Of a stretch of DNA of 64,000 nucleotides, positions 9,722-18,470 are shown piece by piece. The position numbers and the translations under genes are program-made. Each line of letters starts with the position of its first letter. The stretch's first letter is position 1. The DNA is from Pirellulales bacterium (GTDB taxonomy: Bacteria; Planctomycetota; Planctomycetia; Pirellulales; JAEUIK01), in the NCBI GenBank assembly GCA_019694435.1, contig JAIBBZ010000014.1:62001-126000 (forward strand). Reading direction: 5' to 3'. The notes under the pieces are model-generated. The model had not been told where the DNA came from, searched no databases, and saw only the letters and a program-made list of their open reading frames with translations.

Positions 9722-10978
9722 CTACATCCGGTCCGGCGACCACTGCGGTTTGCGCCGCGATGGCGCCGCGTCGGCGGGCGTTTCACCTTCGTGGTCGAGT
9801 TCGCCCTCGTGCACCACCTCGCCATCGACGGCGTGATCGCCCTCGATGTGTTCTTCCACGATGAACTCTTGGTCGGCGCCCGCGCCGATCGGGTAGGGCA
9901 CGCGTTCGACACGCGCAGTTCGCGCGGTCGGCGGTTCGCTCCGCGGCTGGCCTAGCGCAGGCTGGCCGGTCACGACCTGTGGCGCCCGTCCGCGCAGGGC
10001 GCCCCACGCTTCGCCGTAGCGCTGCGCGGCGCGGCCGGTCGGCGCGGTGTGCGGCCGTGAGGGGTCGCGAACGGCTTGTTGCGGCGGCAGGGGATCGATT
10101 TGAATCTGCCGCTCGGCGAGCAGCTTGCGGCCGTCGTCCGTCTGATAACGGACATACAGGTTCAACGTGCGACCCACGGGCGGCTCAGCGGGCCAGGGCA
10201 GCTCGACGTGAATGCCCTTGCCGACGATCGATTGCCGGAAGCGGTCGGCCGTCTCGCTCATCGTAAAATCCCACCGCGCGACGCGCGACGCGGGACCGCT
10301 CCGCGAGGGGTCGGTCAAGACGACGCTCACCTCGCCGGGAACTTCGAGAATCTGACCGGCTTTGTTGCGCGGCTCGATGACGACCATGATCCCCTCGTCG
10401 CCCGGATGGCCGTCGCGATTGTGCCCGCCGGTCAGCTGCCGGTTCAGCGTGATCTCGTGCACCTGCCAGTCGGTGATCTCGGCTTCGTCCTGCCGCGGTG
10501 TCAGGCTGACCTGCGGGGCGCGCACGCCCCCCCTGGGGGATCGCTGATGGTGCCTTGCCGACGGCGGGTCGGGCAGCCGCTCGTCCGGTGCTCCCGGCGG
10601 GACATAGGGCGGAGCATCTTCGGTCCCGTTCGGCGGATAAGTCTCGCTGGGGACGCTGGGTGGGCTCAACGATGGCGCGGACCCCTGGGGAATCTCGATG
10701 CTGGGCGGTGCGCCGCCGGGGGCAGAGTCGTCCGCGGGAACCGCCTCGTCGCCGCCGCGCGTACCGAGCTGCTGGCGCAGCGCTGCATTCTCGCGGCGGC
10801 ACGATTCGAGCCTCGCCTCGGATTCCGACAGCTCGTCTTCGAGCATGCCGACTTCGTCTTCCCACATCCGCAGCTCGCTGTAGAGCTGATCGTGGACGGC
10901 CGTCTGGGCCCGGTTGTTACGGCAACCGGTTGCCAGCGCCAGCAGCACGAGGACCAACAGGCCGCTTGTCTTGTTCAT
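9722..10978 (-). CDS. predicted lipoprotein with coiled coil
   Basis: A 418-residue protein beginning MNKTSGLLVLVLLALATGC: a lipoprotein signal peptide with lipobox LATGC (Cys19). The frame continues upstream to 11140 but that extension is Ala/Arg-rich and lacks a signal. Residues 27-60 form a short coiled coil (YSELRMWEDEVGMLEDELSE, then ESCRRENAALRQQ), followed by a Pro/Ser-rich linker. A beta-rich middle domain has VVIEPRNKAGQILEVPGEV and a matching LNLYVRYQTDDGRKLLAERQ. The tail is basic then acidic. I do not recognise the family. The lipid anchor and coiled coil suggest an envelope structural or scaffold role. Confidence 0.7.
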   Translation of the reverse strand: MNKTSGLLVLVLLALATGCRNNRAQTAVHDQLYSELRMWEDEVGMLEDELSESEARLESCRRENAALRQQLGTRGGDEAVPADDSAPGGAPPSIEIPQGSAPSLSPPSVPSETYPPNGTEDAPPYVPPGAPDERLPDPPSARHHQRSPRGGVRAPQVSLTPRQDEAEITDWQVHEITLNRQLTGGHNRDGHPGDEGIMVVIEPRNKAGQILEVPGEVSVVLTDPSRSGPASRVARWDFTMSETADRFRQSIVGKGIHVELPWPAEPPVGRTLNLYVRYQTDDGRKLLAERQIQIDPLPPQQAVRDPSRPHTAPTGRAAQRYGEAWGALRGRAPQVVTGQPALGQPRSEPPTARTARVERVPYPIGAGADQEFIVEEHIEGDHAVDGEVVHEGELDHEGETPADAAPSRRKPQWSPDRM

Positions 10979-11310
10979 CGCCGCCTCGCAGGCGTCGAAC
11001 GCCAGCCACCGCGCGCACGCGCTTGCGAGCGCAGCGGGCTGCCATCGACGCGATCGGGATTTTGCCAGTGGGACATGACCGCTGGGCAAGGCTGCGGCGC
11101 GCTGGGCACCGCGCGGCCGAGTCGTGTGCGAGCCGCACACTTCGCGAGCGCTTCCTTGCTCTGTTGCTACCGAGGGGTCTCGGGGGCTTCCGTGCTGTCT
11201 GGGAGCGAACGAACGTTCGCGTTTTAGGGACGAGCTACTGACTTATCTGCGCCGCATGCATCCTGCACGCGGGCTGCTAGCGGTGGTCATCGCGCCGAGC
11301 CGCGGCTCGC
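10979..11310. other. intergenic region, 332 bases, no gene
   Basis: Lies between the 3' end of a ClpP gene and the start of the lipoprotein gene, all on the minus strand. It must contain the promoter of the lipoprotein, but I see no consensus pair. A 6-bp hairpin GCGAAC/GTTCGC with a 4-base loop lies at 11205-11220 and is followed by GTTTT on the plus strand; no plus-strand gene ends there, so it is not called a terminator. Confidence 0.4.
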
Positions 11311-11913
11311 TCAGCCGGCGGCGGGCTTGGTTTCGATGTGGTCGATCACTCGGTCGATCAGGCCATACTCTAGCGCTTCCTCCGCCTCCATAAACCGGTC
11401 GCGATCGGTATCTTCCTCGATCTTCGACAGCGACTGGCCCGTATGCTTGAGCAGGATGTTGTTGAGCCGCTGCTTGACCTTCTTGAATTCCTTGGCGTGA
11501 ATCATGATCTCTTCGGCAGTGCCTTCCATGCCGGCCAGCGGCTGATGGATCATGATCCGCGAGCTGGGCAGGGCGTGACGCTTGCCGCGGCTGCCGGCGG
11601 CCAAGAGCACGGCCCCCATCGAAGCGCACTGCCCGATGCAATAGGTGGCCACGTCGCAATTGATGAACTGCATCGTGTCGTAAATTGCCAACCCGGCGGT
11701 GACGCTGCCACCCGGCGAGTTGATGTACAGGTGGACGTCCGCCTTGGCGTCCTCGGCCTGCAGAAACAACAACTGCGCCACGATCAGGTTGGCGATCTCG
11801 TCGTTGATCGCCGTGCCCAGGAAGATGATGCGGTCTTTCAGCAGCCGGCTGTAGATGTCCATGGCCCGCTCTTCGCGGCCAGTCTTCTCGATCACAAAGG
11901 GGATCAGAGCCAT
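11311..11913 (-). CDS. clpP: ATP-dependent Clp protease proteolytic subunit
   Basis: A 200-residue serine protease subunit of normal ClpP length. The catalytic triad is complete: Ser98 in [12 protein letters not shown], His123 in MIHQPLAG and Asp172 in DTDRDRFM. The oligomerisation and substrate-binding motif YINSPGGSV is present. It would form tetradecamers working with ClpX or ClpA/C, neither of which is encoded in this window. It is the second of two adjacent clpP genes, 70 bases after the other, in the order tig, clpP, clpP. The paralogues differ clearly at the N-terminus and around the active serine, so they may form a mixed ClpP1P2 complex as in some other bacteria; that is inference. 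Confidence 0.95.
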   Translation of the reverse strand: MALIPFVIEKTGREERAMDIYSRLLKDRIIFLGTAINDEIANLIVAQLLFLQAEDAKADVHLYINSPGGSVTAGLAIYDTMQFINCDVATYCIGQCASMGAVLLAAGSRGKRHALPSSRIMIHQPLAGMEGTAEEIMIHAKEFKKVKQRLNNILLKHTGQSLSKIEEDTDRDRFMEAEEALEYGLIDRVIDHIETKPAAG

Positions 11914-11983
11914 CGCGCTGCTAACTCCGCGTCTGTCGGGAAAAGTTGCTGGGGTGCTGCCGCCGGTTCGCCGGTGCGAAGGA

Positions 11984-12637
11984 TTATTCTTCCTCTTCGC
12001 TGCCCGGCGGGCGCGTGATGATTTCGTCGACGAGGCCGTATTCCTTCGCTTCGGCGGCGTTCATGTAGCGGTCGCGGTCGGTGTCCCGGGCGATCCGCTC
12101 CTTGGGTTGGCCCGTATGGTTGGCCAGGATCGTGTTCAGCACGTCGCGGGTCTTGAGAATCTCGTCGGCCTGAATTTCGATGTCCGACACCTGCCCGCCG
12201 ACCTGGCCGTAGGGCTGGTGGATCATGACCTTCGAATGGGGCAGGGCGTAGCGTTTGCCCTTGGTGCCGCCGGCCAGCAGGACGGCGCCTCCGCTGGCCG
12301 CGAGGCCCACGCAGTAGGTCGCCACAGGGCAGCTGACCATTTGCATGGTGTCGTAGATGGCCAGCGTCGCCGTGACGCTACCGCCGGGCGAGTTGATGTA
12401 GAAATGGATGTCCTTGCGGCGGTTTTCGCTTTGCAAGTAGAGCAGCTTCATCACGACCTCGTTGGCCGTGAGATCGTGGATTTCGCTCTGCAGGAAGACG
12501 ATGCGGTTTTCCAGCAGCAGGTCGCCGAGCGTCATCGTCCGCTGCCGCTGATAATCGCGGTAAGCGGCCGAAGGACTCATCGCGCGCGGATCAATCAATC
12601 CCCGGCGCTCGAACCACGCGTCTGACGCGTTCCCCAT
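11984..12637 (-). CDS. clpP: ATP-dependent Clp protease proteolytic subunit, second paralogue
   Basis: A 217-residue ClpP with a longer N-terminus (about 35 residues before the core) than its neighbour. The triad is present: Ser115 in [14 protein letters not shown], His140 in MIHQPYG and Asp189 in DTDRDRYM. The residue after the active Ser is Gly where most ClpPs have Met (ASMG). The C-terminus is acidic (PPGSEEEE). ATG 12637 is preceded by AAGGATT at good distance. The upstream trigger factor gene is on the same strand, matching the common tig-clpP arrangement that couples folding and degradation of nascent or misfolded proteins. Confidence 0.95.
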   Translation of the reverse strand: MGNASDAWFERRGLIDPRAMSPSAAYRDYQRQRTMTLGDLLLENRIVFLQSEIHDLTANEVVMKLLYLQSENRRKDIHFYINSPGGSVTATLAIYDTMQMVSCPVATYCVGLAASGGAVLLAGGTKGKRYALPHSKVMIHQPYGQVGGQVSDIEIQADEILKTRDVLNTILANHTGQPKERIARDTDRDRYMNAAEAKEYGLVDEIITRPPGSEEEE

Positions 12638-12826
12638 ACCGAATCCTTCTCTCGCAAGGGCAGAATGATCGTCCGTGGGTAGTGATCTTCGCCGGTCGTT
12701 TCCGTGGCCGGCTGTTCGTCCGTGTGTGGCGGCCAGCCTGGTTCGCTGACCGATCTTGTGGAGCGGGCCATCGCGCTGATCGACCCGCCCCCATGCACTC
12801 CAAGCTTGTTCGTGCGCTCCAGCCTA

Positions 12827-14362
12827 TTATTCGCGTTCCGGACGTGTCCGGAGCGGCTCGGCTATGCCGCTTTCCTGGGCCTCGGGAATGACTTCCTCGT
12901 CCCCCCCGCCTGCCGACTGGTCCAAGGCCTCGGAATCGGCCGTGGGCAGCTCGAAAGGCACGTCCTTGAAAGCGGCCTCCTGCAGGATCATCTCGATGAC
13001 TTTGCGCTCGATGATCTGATTCCGCAAAATGTCCATCATGCCCCGCTTCTCGAGCTGAGCACGCGTCCGCCGGGGGCTTTCGCCGCTCTGGCTGGCGATC
13101 ATTTCGATTTCGCGGTCGTAATCGCCCGGCACGTCTTCGACCTGCTCTTCTTCGGCAATCCGTTCGAGGATGAAGTGCTCTTTGAGCATCTTGGCCGTGC
13201 GCTGCAGGCTGTTCTGCCGCAATTCGTTCTGATGCGCCTGGATCTCGCGGTCGGTGAACCCGTTGCGACGCAATTCGAGCACCATCCGCTGCATTTCGCG
13301 TTCGGTCTGCCGCTTGAGCAACTCGGGGGGCAATTCCCAGTCGGCCGCCACGGTCAACGCGGCGAGCACTTGTTCGCGGGCACGCTGTTGCTGGGCATAT
13401 TCGATTTGCCGCTGGAGATCCTGGCCGATCCGGCCGCGGAACTCCTCCTCGGTCGAACAATCGAACGTGTCGAGCAGGGCCGGCGTGATCTCCGGCAGTT
13501 CCAGCGACTTGACCTCGAGGACGTCGAACACGGCCGTGACTTTTTCGCCACGCAGCTTTTCGTTGGGGGCGTCCTGCGCGATCGGCATTTCGGCCGTACG
13601 CGTTTCGCCGGCCTGCACGCCCTTCATCAGCTTGTCGAATTTTTCGATCCGGCCGTCACGGAAACTGAGCACCGGCCGAATGCGGATAACTTCCTCGTCG
13701 CTCGACGACAAGACTTCGTCGCCGTGCTTGAAAGTGAGCCGCGTGGCGATGTAGTCGCCCACGGCCGCCGCACCGTCCTTGGGCACCAGCCGAGCGCGGG
13801 AGGTGAGCACCTCCTGCATCCGCCGGTCGATGTCGGCATCGCTGATCTCGCGCACCGGGCGCTCAATCTTCAGCCCCTTCCAGTTCGGCACGGTGAACTC
13901 GGGACGGACTTCGAGATCGAATTCGAAGGTCATCGGACCTTCTTCCGGGATCTCGATCACCAGGGGGTCGAAGTCGGGCTCGCTGATCGCGGCCAGATTG
14001 TGTTCCTCGGTCACCTGGCCGAGGCTGTCCATCAACAGCGAACCCTTGACCTGATCGGCGACGTCCTTGCGGAAGCGCTGCTCGACCAGCCTGCGCGGCG
14101 CGCGGCCGGCGCGGAAGCCGGGCACCAGCGCCGTTTGACGCAACTCGCCAAAAGCGCGATCGAGATAGCGATCGACGTCTTCGCGCGACACCGTCACGGT
14201 AATATGACGCTGGCACGCCCCGCGGGCGTCGATCTTTACGTCGAGCGACAGCTTTTCCGGTTCGGCGTTTTCCGATTCGGCGCCATCTTCTGACTGAGCG
14301 CTGTCGGCCAGATCTTCGAGATCGTTTTCGCGGTCGTCGTTGTCTTCGTCACTGCGGGCCAT
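12827..14362 (-). CDS. tig: trigger factor
   Basis: A ribosome-associated chaperone and peptidyl-prolyl isomerase of 511 residues, somewhat longer than the usual 430-450. The first about 37 residues are a very acidic extension (MARSDEDNDDRENDLEDLAD). The ribosome-docking signature GFRAGRAPRRLV follows at residues 82-93. The FKBP-like domain is recognisable near AAAVGDYIATRLTF, and the helical C-terminal arms continue to an acidic tail. The open frame extends to 14587, through the tRNA-Gly gene, and so cannot be real there. ATG 14362 is chosen because the protein then begins directly before the acidic segment. It heads the tig-clpP-clpP group. Confidence 0.93.
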   Translation of the reverse strand: MARSDEDNDDRENDLEDLADSAQSEDGAESENAEPEKLSLDVKIDARGACQRHITVTVSREDVDRYLDRAFGELRQTALVPGFRAGRAPRRLVEQRFRKDVADQVKGSLLMDSLGQVTEEHNLAAISEPDFDPLVIEIPEEGPMTFEFDLEVRPEFTVPNWKGLKIERPVREISDADIDRRMQEVLTSRARLVPKDGAAAVGDYIATRLTFKHGDEVLSSSDEEVIRIRPVLSFRDGRIEKFDKLMKGVQAGETRTAEMPIAQDAPNEKLRGEKVTAVFDVLEVKSLELPEITPALLDTFDCSTEEEFRGRIGQDLQRQIEYAQQQRAREQVLAALTVAADWELPPELLKRQTEREMQRMVLELRRNGFTDREIQAHQNELRQNSLQRTAKMLKEHFILERIAEEEQVEDVPGDYDREIEMIASQSGESPRRTRAQLEKRGMMDILRNQIIERKVIEMILQEAAFKDVPFELPTADSEALDQSAGGGDEEVIPEAQESGIAEPLRTRPERE

Positions 14363-14545
14363 GGCCGTCTCGATCCTGAGCAAACTAGTCCTGGAAGTGA
14401 TGAAACCGGCCACGGCGTCCTGCGCCGCGTACGAACGTGCATTCCATGCGAGTGCCTGGGCAGGTGAGTCGCTGGACGCACAGCGCGTTTTGGCGGCCGT
14501 GACGGTCTCCCGACGTCCGGACCCTCCCTGGTCGTACGACGTGAA

Positions 14546-14618
14546 AGCGGGTGATGGGATTCGAACCCACGACAACGACGTTGGCAACGTCGTGCTCTAC
14601 CAACTGAGCTACACCCGC
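14546..14618 (-). tRNA. tRNA-Gly (anticodon GCC)
   Basis: Read on the minus strand it folds into a complete cloverleaf: acceptor GCGGGTG/CACCCGC, D arm GCTC...GAGC, anticodon stem CGACG/CGTCG with loop TTGCCAA (anticodon GCC), a 5-base variable loop and T arm GTGGG-TTCGAAT-CCCAT. The discriminator is U, as expected for glycine tRNA. The 3' CCA is not encoded. It lies about 180 bases upstream of trigger factor on the same strand. Confidence 0.97.
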
Positions 14619-14721
14619 AGTTGCCTTCGCCGGACGCCTTTGGACTGCGTTTCGGCGAGTAGCAGGTCGGCAGCCAGACAGGACTTACGCATCTGCCAAG
14701 CGGGCCGCATGGAATCTTCGG

Positions 14722-14749
14722 ATTATAGGATCGCACTGCTGGCTTGCAA
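14722..14749 (-). promoter_or_regulatory. promoter for tRNA-Gly
   Basis: On the minus strand: -35 TTGCAA (14744-14749), 16-base spacer, perfect -10 TATAAT (14722-14727). It lies about 100 bases before the tRNA 5' end and may also read through into tig and the clpP genes. The rest of 14619-15033, the gap between the tRNA and the FHA gene, contains no gene that I can support. Confidence 0.6.
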
Positions 14750-15033
14750 GGGCAGTTAAACCCCGTTGGCAACCGGGGAAACGGCGTCGCTGGCACTGCG
14801 AGCCACGAGCTGCTGCGCTGGTGCTGAAGTCGAAATCGCGAACAACCGCGGGCGGCTTGGGGTGCGGTTCGTAACGGTTGTATGGCGGTTGTTTGCTGGC
14901 GTCTGCAAAGCGGAATAAGATCAGGTGTTGCGCGGCGTCGGTACTGTCTTTGCTGCCGCGAGTTGCGCGTTTCAGTCGCCGCACCGCCTGCGGCCCCATC
15001 TCGTCCCTGCTGCTACCCGTCGGGAAGCGTCCG

Positions 15034-18000
15034 ATGGATGTGAAACTCCTGCTGATCGAAGGTCGCGCAAGCCGCAAGCAGATCAAGCTGCGGCTGCCCG
15101 CCAGCGTGGGCCGTGCTGCCGACCAATGGCTGCGGATCGACCATCGCAGCGTAAGCCGCCAGCATTGCGAGCTGTTCGAGCGCGACGGCACGCTGTTCGT
15201 CCGCGATTGCGGTTCGGCCAACGGCACGCTGGTCGACGACCGCCCCGTCCAAGAGGAGGCGATCGAACCAGGCCAGCGTCTGACGGTGGGTCCCCTGGTG
15301 TTCGAGGTGATGTACGAGCGTGTCAACGGGGTGGACAACCACCCCCTGCCTGCGGCCGACGCCGCGGCCACGCTCGCTGTTGAGGCCGCGCCCACAGTTG
15401 CCGCCGACGAGCCTTCCGAGGCCGAAGCGGCCATGGTCGTGTCCGACGAAGATTCGCTCGACTTCGACCTGGCGCCAGCCGAACACGCCGAACTGGAAAT
15501 CACTCCGGACGCTCCCGGATCGTTGCCGGGAGACGATGAACCGCTGGACTTCGAGCACGACGAGCCCGTCGCTATGGCCGCGGCCGCGGAGCCGACCGTA
15601 GACGAGCCAATGTTCGCGGCCGAGCCGGTTGGCGAATTCGAGTCAATCGAGTTGGCGGAAGTTCCGCTGGCCGAACCGGCGGGCGAGCTCGACTTTGACT
15701 TGCAGGAAGAGCTGCAAGCGAGCGATCTAGAACCGCCGGCCCCCGCAGCGCCGGCTGCGGAAGAAGTCGATCTAGTCGACTCGGTGGGCGAGCTGTTGGC
15801 GCCGGCTGTCGACGAGCCCTCGGAAGAAGAGTTCGAGCCGCTCGAACTGCTCGACGAGGCGGCCAGCGCTGGATTTGCCGTCGCAGAGGGCGAGCTTGCG
15901 CCCGAGGCTCCGGAAGCAGCCGACGTGATCGACTTCGGCTTCGAGGATGCGGCCCCGGCCAAGGTTGCCGCGCCGGAGTCAGAAGCGCCGGTTGCATTCG
16001 AGCCGGCGGCCGAGATGGACGACGACGACGCTCAGGCAGCTTCGGCCGACGCACCCCTCGAAGATTTGGTCTCGGACGAGGACCGGATGTTCTCGTTCGA
16101 TGCCTCCGAGGAATTGGACCGAGGCGACGAGCCGCGCGACGCACGCGACTGGGACGAGCCGTCGGCCGAGATCTTTCCGCTCGCCGACGATCAGCCGGCG
16201 GTACCGGCCAGCGCCGTCAACGATTTCGATGAAGCCCCCACGCCGCTTTCAGACGTTCTGGACGAGCCGCTGCTGGAGGTAGCGTCGGAGCCCGAAGCGG
16301 CCTCGGCCAACGATGCGCTGGCGGATGCCGGGCTCACCGTCAAAGACTCCGCGCCGACCGAGATTGGACCCGAAGCGAAGTACATTTCGATCGACGATCA
16401 TGCCCCGGTCACGGACGAAGACGATTTCATCTTCGAAGGCATCGATCTTGAAGAGCCGAGCGACGGACCTGCAACGCGCGCCGATGAAGGCGTCGACGAA
16501 TTGGCCGTCGCAGATATCAGTTTCGAAGATGAGCCGGCCACCGAACAGCCGGTAGCCGATGAACTCGGCGCCGATTGGGGCCGCACCGAACCCTGGACTG
16601 GCGACGCGACCGTCGCCAGCGGGCCGGTGGAATCGACCGGCGGTACCGTGCCGGTCGACACGCTCGACGACGACCTCTCGTTCGAGTCGCTCGGTGCCGA
16701 CGTGGTTCAACGCGCCGAGGCTGACGAACCACCTGCCTCGGCACCGACCCCGGCGAACATTTCCGAGGACGATGCCCTCGCGTTTCTCGACGATGATGCC
16801 CCGGCCGCCGCACCGGCGTCTGCCGAGGCGGTCGACGAGTCTGCGCCGGCTGCGGACGAGGATGAGTCGTTCTTCGTCGATCTCGATCCGCCGGCCGCGA
16901 CGGCCGAAGAGGTCGAGGTAGAGCCGGGCGAGTTCGAGGCCTTCGACGCAGAGCCCGCGCCGCTCGACATCCCGGCTGCGGCGGCCGACGAAGCGGCCGA
17001 ACTTGATTTTCAAGACCTGTCCTTCGACGAGACGTCGGCGACGCCTGCCCCGGCGGAGATGGCCCTACCCGGCGAGGAACTCTTCGATCCGAGCGCAGGG
17101 GCCGTCGCCGATGCCAACGTCATCGAGGCGGATGCCAAGACGCAAGGAGCCGCGCGGCGCGGTTGGTGGCCATTCGGGCGCAGCACCAAACCGTCCAAAC
17201 CAACGAAACCAGCCAAGCCGGCGGCGAAAAAACCGCCCGCGAAAGCCAAGTCTCCCCAGCCCGCGCCAACGGCGAAAAAGTCGAGTTTCTGGGGACGTGG
17301 CAAGGCCACAGCGAACGAAGCCAAGGCCGAAGTCGAATTGCCGGTTGAACCGTCGGTCGAAGCGATCGACGATTCGCCCGCCGTCGAGACCGGCAATCCG
17401 TTTGCGACGGGCCATGTGCTCGAGCCGCTCGAACTGCAACAGCCCGACGAGGCTGTGCTCGAATTCATCGCCGACGAGCCGGTGCCCGACGGCGTGACCG
17501 AGCTGGCACCCTCGCAGGAGACCGTGCGCGCAGCGGACGACTTCGTACTGGGCTCCGGCCCGGACGCGAACGCGAAAGCCGAAGAGATCGATTTCGATTT
17601 CGATGCCATCGACGATGCACCCACGGCGCTGGCCAGCGAATCCGAGCTGGCGTTGCCGGAGCCCGAAGCGGAACTCTCCGCGGTAGAATTCGACGCCGAC
17701 AGCGCGCCGCTCGAAGAGCACTTCGAGCTGAGCGAGTCGCCGACGCGTCCGGTTGCCTCGGCCGAAGTCGAGTTTGCCGCCGACGATGACGCAGTCGAAG
17801 CGATCGATGCCTCGTCGGGTTCCTTGCCGGAGCTTGCTGCGGCACCCGGCGCAGATGCGACCGACATCGAACTCGATTTCAGCGACGACTACTCTATGGT
17901 CGGCTCGCCCGACGAGCTGGCCGTCTCGCCGCCGCCTGCCGAGGCCGCAGAGGCACCCGCAGGCAAGTCGGGAAAGAAGGTTAAAAAGGTCAAGGCCACC

Positions 18001-18381
18001 AAGCCACCGAAGCCTGCCAAGGCACCTAAAGCACCGAAGCCCGCCCAGCCGAAGCGAAGCTGGTGGCCCTTTGGACGCAAAGCGAAGCCCAGTGAGGCCG
18101 CGGCCGGTGCAGCGGCTGTACCGTCGCCCGAGGCGGATCTCCCGCAAGTCGATCCGATCGACCAGTCAGGATTCGATCGTGAGGTGAGCTTCGAGGCGGC
18201 GGAAATGCCCGACGCGATTGAAATGCCCGCGGAACTCGACGCCGCCGAGCCAGGCTTCGAGCTACCGATCGAATTCGAAGAGCAGCCCGATGCCACGTCG
18301 GCTCCCAAAGCCGCCGAGGCGGCCGCGTCCGATGAAGATGAGGACGAGGACCTGCAGGAGTTTCTACGCGGGTTGCGGTAG
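15034..18381 (+). CDS. FHA-domain protein with a very long acidic disordered region
   Basis: A 1115-residue protein. Residues 1-95 form an FHA phosphothreonine-binding domain: GR at 26-27, SRQH at 41-44 and NGT at 63-65, the canonical contact residues. The remaining about 1000 residues are low-complexity, rich in Asp, Glu, Ala and Pro, with recurring short units such as DELD, FDFDA and DLSFE. Two basic Lys/Pro-rich islands interrupt the acid, each associated with an aromatic motif: WWPFGR at 711-716 (with SFWGRG at 751-756) and WWPFGR at 1010-1015. The C-terminus is DEDEDEDLQEFLRGLR. ATG 15034 starts directly before the FHA domain; the frame stays open upstream to 14878 without support. Probably a phospho-dependent scaffold; partners are unknown. 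Confidence 0.8.
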   Translation: MDVKLLLIEGRASRKQIKLRLPASVGRAADQWLRIDHRSVSRQHCELFERDGTLFVRDCGSANGTLVDDRPVQEEAIEPGQRLTVGPLVFEVMYERVNGVDNHPLPAADAAATLAVEAAPTVAADEPSEAEAAMVVSDEDSLDFDLAPAEHAELEITPDAPGSLPGDDEPLDFEHDEPVAMAAAAEPTVDEPMFAAEPVGEFESIELAEVPLAEPAGELDFDLQEELQASDLEPPAPAAPAAEEVDLVDSVGELLAPAVDEPSEEEFEPLELLDEAASAGFAVAEGELAPEAPEAADVIDFGFEDAAPAKVAAPESEAPVAFEPAAEMDDDDAQAASADAPLEDLVSDEDRMFSFDASEELDRGDEPRDARDWDEPSAEIFPLADDQPAVPASAVNDFDEAPTPLSDVLDEPLLEVASEPEAASANDALADAGLTVKDSAPTEIGPEAKYISIDDHAPVTDEDDFIFEGIDLEEPSDGPATRADEGVDELAVADISFEDEPATEQPVADELGADWGRTEPWTGDATVASGPVESTGGTVPVDTLDDDLSFESLGADVVQRAEADEPPASAPTPANISEDDALAFLDDDAPAAAPASAEAVDESAPAADEDESFFVDLDPPAATAEEVEVEPGEFEAFDAEPAPLDIPAAAADEAAELDFQDLSFDETSATPAPAEMALPGEELFDPSAGAVADANVIEADAKTQGAARRGWWPFGRSTKPSKPTKPAKPAAKKPPAKAKSPQPAPTAKKSSFWGRGKATANEAKAEVELPVEPSVEAIDDSPAVETGNPFATGHVLEPLELQQPDEAVLEFIADEPVPDGVTELAPSQETVRAADDFVLGSGPDANAKAEEIDFDFDAIDDAPTALASESELALPEPEAELSAVEFDADSAPLEEHFELSESPTRPVASAEVEFAADDDAVEAIDASSGSLPELAAAPGADATDIELDFSDDYSMVGSPDELAVSPPPAEAAEAPAGKSGKKVKKVKATKPPKPAKAPKAPKPAQPKRSWWPFGRKAKPSEAAAGAAAVPSPEADLPQVDPIDQSGFDREVSFEAAEMPDAIEMPAELDAAEPGFELPIEFEEQPDATSAPKAAEAAASDEDEDEDLQEFLRGLR

Positions 18382-18470
18382 AGCTGCGATCACCAGGCAC
18401 GGCTTGCGCCACATGATGTGGGATGCCTGCGTCCGAACACTACATCCCTAACGCATGTGCCAGGGGTCCG

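Noticed and set aside
9722-11140. Lipoprotein frame extended to 11140
   Set aside because: The extension is Arg/Ala-rich and would bury the lipoprotein signal peptide that begins at ATG 10978.
11205-11220. Hairpin GCGAAC/GTTCGC followed by GTTTT
   Set aside because: Oriented for the plus strand, where no gene ends; the stem is only 6 bp.
12704-14293. 529-residue plus-strand frame opposite trigger factor
   Set aside because: Antisense shadow of tig; Leu/Phe/His-rich without recognisable domains.
14363-14587. N-terminal extension of trigger factor up to 14587
   Set aside because: It reads through the tRNA-Gly gene (14546-14618) and has no trigger-factor similarity; ATG 14362 starts the acidic leader.
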